From assembly GCF_027213645.1 (NCBI RefSeq), contig NZ_JAPWGL010000002.1, positions 62,001-126,000 of the forward strand: 64,000 nt of DNA, written 5' to 3'. Position 1 is the first letter of the stretch. Each line of letters opens with the position of its first letter. Below the pieces are notes generated by a model, which made no database searches, was not told the origin of the DNA, and was given only the letters and a program-made list of their open reading frames with translations. Shown piece after piece: positions 35,283 through 43,900 of the stretch. This DNA comes from Pedobacter rhodius. Lineage in GTDB: Bacteria > Bacteroidota > Bacteroidia > Sphingobacteriales > Sphingobacteriaceae. Position numbers and translations under genes: made by a program.

Positions 35283-37478
35283 TTACAAAACCAACAATCC
35301 AAATTCTCTTAAAGTGTTTATGGGTTTTGAATACCAGAACAATTCGAAATTTTCCATTTTGGCTTCAAAATCTGCTTTAACTTCCGCAAAAGTGTAAACT
35401 TTATCATTCGAAATATGAATCTTCTCTAAAATGGAAACCAACCACTCGCCTTCGTTTTTATTGGTTTGAATGGTAAAACTTTCCCGTTTATCGTTAAAGG
35501 TTAGTGAGGCCATTTCCCAGGTATTTCCTTTTTTCGACTTCGTAAAATATTCAGCTGATGGCTTTCCGCCTATCCATACCACTTTTGCGGTTGGTTTAGT
35601 ATTAAAATTATCATCATCATTTAAAGCCCGTTCAATAAAATCAGTTGGAATTTTTGTTTTTGGGATTTTAAAATCAAACCAATCCTGCAATTCATAATCA
35701 AAACAGATACCATGCATGAAATTGAATAACGATTTTTTTAATCCGTAACTGAATTTATTATGGTCGATGCCCGTTTTATCGATGTAGTTAATGTCGTTAT
35801 TAGCGAAAGTACCGATGATTTCTGTTTCTTTAACGACACCAAATCTTTCAGGATACATACCGACCGGACTATGAGCCGTCATGGCAAACTGGTGCCAGAA
35901 ACCGGATTGCAAGACACCAGCTTCGAATAATTGACGAACCATTTCCAAACTATCAACCGTTTCCTGCACTGTTTGCGTAGGATAACCATACATCAGATAC
36001 GCATGGACCATGATTCCTGCAGCCGTAAAATTTCGCGTTACTTTTGCCACCTGCTCCACCGTGACACCCTTATCAATCAGTTTTAATAACCTATCGGATG
36101 CCACTTCTAATCCACCTGAAACCGCAATGCAGCCGGATGCTTTCAGCAACAAACACAAATCGGCAGTAAAGCTTTTTTCGAAACGAATATTTGTCCACCA
36201 GGTTACCGCTAACTTTCTGCGGATGATTTCCAAAGCCACTTCCCGCATCAATGCAGGCGGCGCGGCTTCATCTACGAAGTGAAAACCATTTTGCCCGGTT
36301 TTCGCATATAAATCCTCAATCCTATCTACAATTTGTTTTGCCTGAACAGGTTCGTAAATCTTAATGTAATCTAAAGAAATATCGCAGAAAGTGCATTTAC
36401 CCCAGTAACAGCCATGCGCCATCGTCAGTTTGTTCCAGCGGCCATCGCTCCACATGCGGTGCATCGGATTTACAATTTCAATAACCGAAATGTATTTATC
36501 CAACAGTAAACCTTCATAATCAGGCGTACCCACATCAGCTTGTTTATAATCTTTCCGGAATGAATCATTTTTATAAACAACTTCGTCATTTTCTAAAAGA
36601 AACGTGCGTTTATACATTTGCAGTTCTGCTGGAATAGTTCCGTTGATGTTTTGAATCAGCAATTCAATTGGTAATTCGCCGTCATCCAACGTAATAAAAT
36701 CGAAAAACTCAAAAACACGTTTATCAGAAAGCGAGCGTAATTCAGTATTCGGGAAGCCGCCACCCATCGAAATTTTTATTCCAGGATAATTGGCTTTTAC
36801 CCATTGCGCACAACGAAAAGCACTGTATAAATTACCCGGAAAAGGAACTGAAATTAAAAACAGTTTGGGTTGAATCGTTTCTATCTTATCTTTTAAAACT
36901 GAAATCAGGATATTATCAATATAGGTAGGTTCTTTTTGCAGGGCACCGTACAATTCATCAAAAGAATTTGCACTTCTGCCTAAACGTTCGGCATATCGGC
37001 TAAAGCCAAAGTTTTCATCAATACATTCTACAATGTAATCCGAAATATCTTCCAGGTAAAGTGTGGCTAAATGTTTAGCTTTATCCTGCGTTCCCATTGC
37101 ACCGAAAGCCCAGTCAAGTTCCTCCAATTGCACAAAACGGGATGCCTGAGGTAAAAAATCATCACTACAAATCTGTAAAGCCAGTGTTGGGTTTTTGCCT
37201 TGAAGAAAAGCAATTACCGCATCAATTGTTTTTAAATATTCATCTTTTAAAGCCAGAATTCTTTTGGCATTATCGCTTTTGGATTTTTGGTTATCAACTT
37301 GAAATAGATCTCTTAATCCCGTTTTTGAAAACAGTTCTAAAATCACTTCAATACCTAAATCAGCCTGAATTGACGATATATTTTTGGTATTCAGAAAACC
37401 TTTTATATATGCCGTTGCCGGATATGGCGTATTCAGCTGGGTAAATGGCGGTGTAACGGCAAAAATTTCGGTTTTCAA
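35283..37478 (-). CDS. B12-binding-domain radical SAM protein
   Basis: A 731-residue protein. Residues about 1-270 resemble a cobalamin-binding-type N-terminal domain (FAVTPPFTQLNTPYPATAYIKGFL, ISMGGGFPNTELRS). The radical SAM core begins near 345 with HGCYWGKCTFCD: Cys357, Cys362 and Cys365, an unusual C-x4-C-x2-C spacing instead of C-x3-C-x2-C. Then follow GFHFVDEAAPP and SGGLEVASDRLL. Such proteins make or methylate unknown metabolites. The start is a TTG at 37478 (Leu-Lys-Thr-Glu), with no ATG nearby. Its cobalamin need fits the presence of a B12-uptake island. Confidence 0.85.
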   Translation of the reverse strand: MKTEIFAVTPPFTQLNTPYPATAYIKGFLNTKNISSIQADLGIEVILELFSKTGLRDLFQVDNQKSKSDNAKRILALKDEYLKTIDAVIAFLQGKNPTLALQICSDDFLPQASRFVQLEELDWAFGAMGTQDKAKHLATLYLEDISDYIVECIDENFGFSRYAERLGRSANSFDELYGALQKEPTYIDNILISVLKDKIETIQPKLFLISVPFPGNLYSAFRCAQWVKANYPGIKISMGGGFPNTELRSLSDKRVFEFFDFITLDDGELPIELLIQNINGTIPAELQMYKRTFLLENDEVVYKNDSFRKDYKQADVGTPDYEGLLLDKYISVIEIVNPMHRMWSDGRWNKLTMAHGCYWGKCTFCDISLDYIKIYEPVQAKQIVDRIEDLYAKTGQNGFHFVDEAAPPALMREVALEIIRRKLAVTWWTNIRFEKSFTADLCLLLKASGCIAVSGGLEVASDRLLKLIDKGVTVEQVAKVTRNFTAAGIMVHAYLMYGYPTQTVQETVDSLEMVRQLFEAGVLQSGFWHQFAMTAHSPVGMYPERFGVVKETEIIGTFANNDINYIDKTGIDHNKFSYGLKKSLFNFMHGICFDYELQDWFDFKIPKTKIPTDFIERALNDDDNFNTKPTAKVVWIGGKPSAEYFTKSKKGNTWEMASLTFNDKRESFTIQTNKNEGEWLVSILEKIHISNDKVYTFAEVKADFEAKMENFELFWYSKPINTLREFGLLVL

Positions 37479-37694
37479 AGGAAATTGTTTTTCTACAAAA
37501 GTAAGGGAATTTTAAGACTTATAGTTTAATATTAAAACCGGATTCTGAACTTCTTCTGTTGTAACTCCAAATTTGATATTCTTTTGGTTTTTTTAGCTAT
37601 TTCCGGCTTTCGTCTGCAATACCCATATATTAAGTTTAGCCATTAAACCTTCTACAATAGTCATTGTCGTATTAAAAAACCAAACTCACACATT

Positions 37695-38756
37695 ATGAAA
37701 CAACTAAAACTTTTGCCGGTATTTATATTGCTATCTGTTATTGGCTGTAAAAAATGGAATCCTGCTCCCGCCGAAACGATGTATTTTCCATCTAACACTT
37801 CCGGAGAATGGGAAACGAAATCAATATCTGCTCTGGGCTGGAATCAGAATGCCGTAACAGACTTAAAAAAATTTCTTACAGAAAAAAACTCCAAATCATT
37901 TATGATTCTTGTAAATGGAAGAATTGTTTTAGAAGAGTATTTTGATGGACATACACCCACAACAACATGGCAATGGAATAGTGCCGGCAAAACATTAACT
38001 TCTGTAGTAACAGGCATAGCACAACAAGAGGGATTACTGAACATAAACAATACGGCATCTCAATATTTAGGTTCAGGATGGACCAGCGAACCTGCAGCTA
38101 AAGAAAATTTAATCACGGTAAAACATTTACTGACAATGACATCAGGACTGGATGAAAGCAGCGATTTGGTGGTGAAATCAAAATTAACTTATGTGGCTGA
38201 TGCCGGAACCCGATGGGCCTATGCCAATGTTTTTCAAAAATTGATGGATGTTGTTGCTTCAGCCGGTAACCAAAACTATGAAACTTATTTTAACAGCAAA
38301 TTGAAAAACAAAATAGGTATGGATGGTTTTTGGGATAACGGCGTCATATTCAAAATTTATAATAGTAATACACGTAGTATGGCCAGATTTGGTTTGCTCG
38401 CATTAAATAATGGAAAATGGAATAATGAGCAAATAATTAACGAATCTTATTTTTCCGAAAGTATAAAATCTTCACAAAGCATTAATCCTTCTTATGGCTA
38501 TTTATGGTGGTTAAATGGTAAAAATACTTATATGATACCCGGGAGTCAAACTGTCTTTCAAGGCAGCCTGGTGCCAAATGCACCAGTTGATATGTATGCG
38601 GCCATGGGTGCATCAGATCAACGGATATACATCATACCAAGTAAAAAAATGGTTGTCGTTAGAATGGGCAATGCATCTGATCCGGCAAACCCATCCTTTG
38701 CGGTTTCTGGTTTCGACAATGCGCTTTGGCAAAAAATAAATGCGGTGATAAATTAA
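37695..38756 (+). CDS. Beta-lactamase-family serine hydrolase lipoprotein
   Basis: A 353-residue lipoprotein: residues 1-18 form a signal with lipobox VIGC (Cys18). The class-C-type active site is S96-A-G-K99 (WNSAGKTLTS) and Y176-A-N (WAYANVF). GMDGFWDNGV and YGYLWWLNGKNTYMIPG complete the EstB/AmpC-like fold. It probably acts on a peptide or ester substrate at the cell envelope. The gene is alone, with divergent and convergent neighbours. Confidence 0.88.
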   Translation: MKQLKLLPVFILLSVIGCKKWNPAPAETMYFPSNTSGEWETKSISALGWNQNAVTDLKKFLTEKNSKSFMILVNGRIVLEEYFDGHTPTTTWQWNSAGKTLTSVVTGIAQQEGLLNINNTASQYLGSGWTSEPAAKENLITVKHLLTMTSGLDESSDLVVKSKLTYVADAGTRWAYANVFQKLMDVVASAGNQNYETYFNSKLKNKIGMDGFWDNGVIFKIYNSNTRSMARFGLLALNNGKWNNEQIINESYFSESIKSSQSINPSYGYLWWLNGKNTYMIPGSQTVFQGSLVPNAPVDMYAAMGASDQRIYIIPSKKMVVVRMGNASDPANPSFAVSGFDNALWQKINAVIN

Positions 38757-38888
38757 CTATAATTCAGTCGTATAATTGGCTTTTGTAAATTCAAACTTCC
38801 AGAAAAGTTAATAAAAAAACTTATAAAATTCTATCCGGGTTTGGATTTATACTTTAATTATAGCTTTATTTGCACAAAAACGTATTTC

Positions 38889-41450
38889 ATGGCCAAAAAT
38901 TTATTAATCGTCGAGTCACCCGCAAAAGCTAAAACTATCGAAGGCTATTTAGGTAAAGATTTCCTGGTGAAATCGAGCTACGGCCATATCCGGGATTTAG
39001 CTAAAGGTGATATGGCGATTGATATCGCAAATGATTTTGCACAGACATACGAAGTTCCTGCAGATAAGAAAGCCCTTGTAGCTGAATTGAAAAAACTTGC
39101 TAAAGAAGCCGAAATGGTATGGCTGGCGTCCGATGAAGACCGTGAGGGAGAAGCCATTTCGTGGCATTTATTCGAAACTTTAGGCTTGAAAGTGGAGAAA
39201 ACCAAGCGTATCGTTTTTCATGAAATCACCAAACCGGCAATATTAAAAGCAATTGATAGTCCGAGGAGTATTGATTACAATTTGGTTAATGCACAACAGG
39301 CTCGTCGTGTTTTAGATAGATTAGTGGGCTTTGAACTTTCTCCTGTATTATGGAAGAAAGTAAAACCATCGCTTTCTGCTGGCCGGGTACAATCCGTTGC
39401 GGTACGTTTAATTGTCGACAGAGAGAGAGAAGTTCAAAACTTTAATGCTGCTGCTGCTTATAAAATTACTGCCCAGTTTTCTACCGGTAAGGGAAAAGAA
39501 ATTGTTAAAGCCGAGTTACCACAACGTTTCGAAAGCGAAGCAGATGCTGAAAAATATTTACAGGACTGTGCTACAGCTAAATTTGATATTTCAAGTTTAG
39601 AAACCAAACCGGCAAAGCGTAATCCGGCAGCACCTTTCACCACTTCAACTTTACAACAGGAAGCGTCAAGAAAATTAGGCTTCTCGGTGGCAAGAACCAT
39701 GCAGGTGGCGCAAAGGTTGTACGAGGCAGGTAAGATTACCTACATGAGAACAGACTCCGTAAATTTATCTGAAACGGCTGTTAATGCTGCTGCTGCTGAA
39801 ATAAAATCGGCTTATGGCGATAAATACCATCAACCAAGGGTTTATAAAACGAAATCGGCAGGTGCACAGGAAGCGCACGAGGCCATTCGCCCTACTTATT
39901 TCGACCGGCATACTGTTGATGGCGATATTTCAGAAAAACGTTTGTATGATTTAATCTGGAAACGATCCATTGCCTCGCAAATGAGCGAAGCCCTATTCGA
40001 GAAAACAACTGCTCATATTACGGCATCAACCAGAAAAGAACATTTAGTTGCTGAAGGCGAAGTTTTAAAATTCGATGGTTTCTTAAAAGTTTATTTAGAA
40101 TCTACGGATGATGAAGAAAGCGAAGAAAAAGAAGGCGGTTCAATTTTACCTCCCTTAGCTAAAGGACAGGAATTATTTTTAAAAGAAATGCAGGCAACGG
40201 AACGTTATTCCCGTCCGCCGGCAAGATATACAGAAGCCAGTTTAGTTAAAAAATTAGAGGAACTGGGCATTGGTCGTCCATCTACTTATGCACCAACCAT
40301 TTCTACGGTTCAAAATCGTGGATATGTTGTTAAAGAAGATAGAGATGGTAAACCGCGTAAATTTACAGCCATCACTTTAGCCGATGGTAAAGTAACTAAA
40401 GATACAAAATCTGAAATTACAGGTGCCGAAAAGCAAAAACTCTTCCCTACCGATATTGGTGAGGTTGTAAATGATTTTTTAGTTGAACACTTCAAAGGAA
40501 TTGTAGATTTTAACTTCACGGCCAAAGTGGAGAAAGAATTTGATGAAATTGCGCAAGGTTTACAAGAGTGGACTAAAATGCTGCACTCTTTTTACAGCCC
40601 TTTCCATACAGAAGTTGAAACCACGTTGGAAACTGCCGAACGTGCAACAGGCGAACGTTTACTGGGCTTAGACCCCGTAAGTGGGAAAAATGTTTATACC
40701 AAGGTTGGAAAGTTTGGTCCGCTGGTTCAAATCGGCGAGCTTGATGAGGAAGAAAAACCGCGTTATGCAAGTTTGATGCGTAATCAGTCAGTTGCCACCA
40801 TTAGCTTAGATGAAGCTCTGGAATTGTTTAAGCTGCCCATGCAGCTGCCAGATTTTGAAGGCAAGGAGGTGATGGTTGGCGTTGGCCGTTTTGGTCCTTA
40901 TGTGAAATGGGGTGAGGCTTTTATTTCGTTACCTAAAAACGAGGAACCACTTTCTGTTACTTATGAAAGAGCTGTTCAAATTATACAGGAAAAAATGGAT
41001 GCTGATGCGCCTATCGCCTATTACGAAGGTTTAGGTGTAACAAAAGGCAAAGGTCGTTTTGGTCCCTTCATAAAATGGAACGATTTGTTTATCAATATCC
41101 CGGCTAAAGGCTACGATTTTGATAATTTATCGCAGGCTGATATCGAAACCTTAATTAGTAAGAAAGTTGAAAAAGAGGCTAACCGATACATTAAAACCTG
41201 GGATGCAGAAAAAATTTCTATTGAAAATGGCCGTTGGGGACCGTTCATCCGTTTCGGTAAATTGATGCTGAAACTGAGAAATAACGAAGCGACAAAACAA
41301 AAATATACCGCTGAAGAATTGGCTGAGGTTGATTTGGACGTGATTAAAAAAATGATCGTAGAGCAAGTACCAAACGCTTTTGAAACAAAGAAAAAGGCAC
41401 CTGCGAAGAAAAAAGCGCCGGCTAAAAAGGCTATAGCGAAGAAGAAGTAA
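38889..41450 (+). CDS. topA: DNA topoisomerase I
   Basis: An 853-residue type IA topoisomerase that relaxes negative supercoils. The toprim domain opens NLLIVESPAKAKTIEGYL and carries SDEDREGEAISWHL; the catalytic Tyr is Y285 in ITYMRTDSVNLS; GIGRPSTYAPTISTVQNRGYV follows. Instead of zinc fingers, the C-terminus has three Toprim_Crpt-type repeats (GRFGPYVKWG, GRFGPFIKWN, GRWGPFIRFG) and a Lys/Ala-rich tail, the usual Bacteroidota form. The ATG at 38889 was chosen over an upstream in-frame TTG. It probably has its own promoter near 38840-38870. Confidence 0.97.
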   Translation: MAKNLLIVESPAKAKTIEGYLGKDFLVKSSYGHIRDLAKGDMAIDIANDFAQTYEVPADKKALVAELKKLAKEAEMVWLASDEDREGEAISWHLFETLGLKVEKTKRIVFHEITKPAILKAIDSPRSIDYNLVNAQQARRVLDRLVGFELSPVLWKKVKPSLSAGRVQSVAVRLIVDREREVQNFNAAAAYKITAQFSTGKGKEIVKAELPQRFESEADAEKYLQDCATAKFDISSLETKPAKRNPAAPFTTSTLQQEASRKLGFSVARTMQVAQRLYEAGKITYMRTDSVNLSETAVNAAAAEIKSAYGDKYHQPRVYKTKSAGAQEAHEAIRPTYFDRHTVDGDISEKRLYDLIWKRSIASQMSEALFEKTTAHITASTRKEHLVAEGEVLKFDGFLKVYLESTDDEESEEKEGGSILPPLAKGQELFLKEMQATERYSRPPARYTEASLVKKLEELGIGRPSTYAPTISTVQNRGYVVKEDRDGKPRKFTAITLADGKVTKDTKSEITGAEKQKLFPTDIGEVVNDFLVEHFKGIVDFNFTAKVEKEFDEIAQGLQEWTKMLHSFYSPFHTEVETTLETAERATGERLLGLDPVSGKNVYTKVGKFGPLVQIGELDEEEKPRYASLMRNQSVATISLDEALELFKLPMQLPDFEGKEVMVGVGRFGPYVKWGEAFISLPKNEEPLSVTYERAVQIIQEKMDADAPIAYYEGLGVTKGKGRFGPFIKWNDLFINIPAKGYDFDNLSQADIETLISKKVEKEANRYIKTWDAEKISIENGRWGPFIRFGKLMLKLRNNEATKQKYTAEELAEVDLDVIKKMIVEQVPNAFETKKKAPAKKKAPAKKAIAKKK

Positions 41451-41454
41451 TTTT

Positions 41455-41508
41455 GAACAAAGATTAAGTGTTTAAACTCTAATGATTGATTGTCTTTAAT
41501 CTTTGTTC
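41455..41508. terminator. 13-bp inverted repeat after topA (possible terminator)
   Basis: gaacaaagattaa (41455-41467) and ttaatctttgttc (41496-41508) are exact complements over a 28-base loop. It lies directly after the topA stop and before the ATG at 41529. The long loop makes a plain intrinsic terminator uncertain. Confidence 0.5.
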
Positions 41509-41528
41509 CTTTATCCTTAATCGTCCAA

Positions 41529-41933
41529 ATGAAAGCAGATTTACCAGAAAATACAGTTGAAGATATCGCCATGGCCGTTGTGCTAATGGGCGAAACGCCG
41601 GAGGTAAAAAACTGGACTGTTTACATTGTTAACTTAAAAAACGAGCCGCTTACCAATGTTTTAATCAGTTCGAAAGGTTATGGCGAGAAAGATGGAAAGC
41701 AAGTTAAAACTTCTGTCTTAAGGCATTTTATTGGTGATATGAATGCGAATGATTTTAAAGGCGTTGAAGCCATTGACCCCGAAGTTTTTGGTTTAACTAA
41801 CGAATATTGGTTAAGTTATTACATTGGTTCTACCATTTACGATAAGAAATTTATTTTCCTCCCGGAAAGCATTATCGATTCGAACCTAATTAAAATACCA
41901 TTAGTGAACAGACCTGGAGTGATGATTAAATAA
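41529..41933 (+). CDS. Conserved-looking hypothetical protein
   Basis: A 134-residue protein starting at the ATG at 41529 (MKADLPENTVEDIAMAVVLMG). The body has a beta-sheet pattern (NWTVYIVNLKNEPLTNVLISSKGYGEKDGKQVKTSVLRHFIGDM, then EVFGLTNEYWLSYYIGSTIYDKKFIFLPESII). No signal or membrane helix is visible. The upstream TTG at 41490 would read into the inverted repeat and is rejected. I do not recognise the family. Confidence 0.75.
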   Translation: MKADLPENTVEDIAMAVVLMGETPEVKNWTVYIVNLKNEPLTNVLISSKGYGEKDGKQVKTSVLRHFIGDMNANDFKGVEAIDPEVFGLTNEYWLSYYIGSTIYDKKFIFLPESIIDSNLIKIPLVNRPGVMIK

Positions 41934-41954
41934 AGTCTTTGAAGATTTATCAAG

Positions 41955-43093
41955 TTAAAAATCTGTATTATTCCAAGAAGATATAGTAATATTATTACTT
42001 CTTAATTGTTTTTCACTTCCTGCGTAAATTATCTGGCCACCAGTACTATTTGTTAATTTATTCCAAAAAGTTATTCCTTTAAAATAATCATTATTAATTG
42101 TTTTACCTGCTTTTATTTCAATTGGTGTAAGTTGTCCTGCATCATCAATCAAAATATCGATTTCATTGCCTACATTATCTCGCCAAAAGAAAATATTATC
42201 ACTTAAACCTAGATTAAATCTACTTTTAAGCATTTCTACAACAATCATGTTCTCAAACAGACTGCCTTTAACCGGGTGAGTATCTAGCTGAATTTCACTT
42301 TGTATCCCTAAAAGTGCAGCAACCAAACCAGTATCATAAAAATATAGCTTAGGCATTTTAACTATTCGCTTATTAAAATTTTGATGGTGAGGTTTTAAAA
42401 GGTAAATAACAAAACTACTTTCCAAAATACCAATCCAGGAGGCAATAGTTTTACCGTCTACTCCCACCTCAATTCCCAAGCTATTCATATTTAGTAACTG
42501 ACCAACCCTGCCAGCACATAATCTCAAAAATCGCTCAAATAAGGATAAATTGGTAATATTTTTAATTTGCCTAACATCTTTTTCTAAATATGTATTGATG
42601 TAATTTTGATGCCATTTAAATGGAGGAATATTTTGATCGTAAATTGGTGGATACCCTCCTTTCACTAGAAACACATTTATATCATTAGAAATGATATTAA
42701 CTGATTTTAATTCGGAAACAGAAAAAGGTAAAAGTTTTATATAGCCTATTCTACCTGCCAGGCTCTGAACTATGCTTTCCTGTAGCAAGAAATTATTCGA
42801 ACCAGTTATAATAAACTTTCCTGGTGTTGATGATTCATCAAGAGCTTGTTGAAGATAGGAAAAAAGATTTGGGGTTCTTTGCGCTTCATCTAAAATTGCC
42901 CCATTAGGAAACTGACTCAAAAATCCACGAGGGTCATCGTTGGCAAACAAACGAGTATCAGGATTTTCTAATGAAACGTATGGCTTATTTGGAAAAACAT
43001 TTTTTGTTAGTGTTGTTTTACCGGATTGACGAGGACCAATTACAGCAACAGCTTTAATTCTAATAGTTCTTTTTTTGCAATTCTTTCAACCAT
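41955..43093 (-). pseudogene. AAA+ ATPase with DUF4143 domain, broken near the N-terminus
   Basis: From the ATG at 43093 the frame gives MVERIAKKELLELKLLL and stops at TAA. One frame over, the same region reads KAVAVIGPRQSGKTTLTK with the Walker A GPRQSGKT, then continues through SLENPDTRLFANDDPRGFLSQFPNGAILDEAQRTPNLF (Walker B DEAQ), ITGSNNFLLQESIVQSLAGR, and the C-terminal nuclease-like FWRDNVGNEIDILIDD and PIEIKAGKT. The family normally has an LLEL..(F)..AVIGPRQ junction, so about ten bases, or one plus triplets, are missing. A frameshift mutation or assembly error is likely. The intact-frame part starts near 42950. Confidence 0.82.
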
Positions 43094-43143
43094 AAACAAA
43101 TTTACAATTTGGGAATCAAATTCCGAAATTGTAAAAAAAATTT

Positions 43144-43566
43144 CTATAACACCTTAACCGCCTGTCTACCAAGTAACTTCCACCCCGCTTTTTCCTTACT
43201 CCAGATGAGTAGAATATACAATTTTACATTTCCAGGGACATTTTTATCGTTTGTTTTGGCATTTAAAGTATGACGAACTAAGGCTGTTTTGCCCTGAACG
43301 ATCACGGTTTGGTCTGTTAGATTAACATCTACAAAATCAGATTCTCCCGATAATAATGAATGCATAAATTCCTGCTTGTTTTGAATCTTCCCACTCGAAT
43401 GTCCATAACTTAAATTGTTCAGGATAATTTTATCTAAAGCTGAACTATCAGGCGAAACCATCAGTTTGGTTAGTTTAGTTACTGCATCTTCTACTTCAGT
43501 TTTTTGTGCAAAAGAGATATTTGTCATTAAAATCAGACTCGAAAAAATTATTAGTTTCTTAATCAT
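43144..43566 (-). CDS. Secreted NTF2/SnoaL-like (DUF4440-type) protein
   Basis: A 140-residue protein with a signal peptide (MIKKLIIFSSLILMTNISFAQ). The rest has the NTF2-like cone layout: an N-terminal helix (DAVTKLTKLMVSPDSSALDKIILNNLSYGHSSG), then strands (VDVNLTDQTVIVQGKTALVRHTLNAK) and a final KLYILLIWSKEKAGWKLLGRQAVKV, typical of DUF4440/SnoaL-type proteins. It is exported to the periplasm. Function unknown. It sits in front of the broken DUF4143 gene. Confidence 0.75.
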   Translation of the reverse strand: MIKKLIIFSSLILMTNISFAQKTEVEDAVTKLTKLMVSPDSSALDKIILNNLSYGHSSGKIQNKQEFMHSLLSGESDFVDVNLTDQTVIVQGKTALVRHTLNAKTNDKNVPGNVKLYILLIWSKEKAGWKLLGRQAVKVL

Positions 43567-43900
43567 ATCTGGTCGAAAATTGAGTTGAGTTTGTAAACTT
43601 ATCTAAATCAAAGCAAAGGAACAAACTCATTTCCAGAAAGCACTATAATTCGATCCGATAGCTATCATATGAAGTGTAGCGGAATGGCGAACTCATTAAT
43701 GATCAGATAGGTTCAAAGATTTTACTTTACAGAGCATCGTGTTTTCAACTTTGTTCGAAATGATGACTATTGCTAATGGCGAATGTATTCAACAAACTTA
43801 AGCGATTTCAAATCATCTTCACAATTTCTAATTTTTCAACATAATTTCTTTTAAAAGGAATTTTAGCTAATTTGAAAACATATCTATTAAAATTTCAACA
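43567..43900. other. 334-bp gap with a decayed palindromic repeat
   Basis: No gene is seen. A copy of the GATAGCTATC-core repeat begins near 43648 (atccgatagctatcatat at 43653-43670) and its opposite end (gttcgaaatgatga) lies near 43752-43766, so about 120 bases belong to it. The last 70 bases lead into the A2M gene. Confidence 0.6.
43648..43766. repeat. Decayed copy of the GATAGCTATC-core inverted-repeat element
   Basis: The left end resembles the 13637 palindrome with three changes at its right side; the middle contains a caaagattt block like that at 13610, and the right end is gttcgaaatgatga. It is clearly related to the 13522-13668 element by order of blocks, though the arms no longer pair perfectly. 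Confidence 0.55.

Noticed and set aside
41111..41572. 153-residue minus-strand ORF over the topA end
   Set aside because: Antisense to the Lys/Ala-rich tail of TopA, which gives low-complexity Phe/Ala residues; not a gene.
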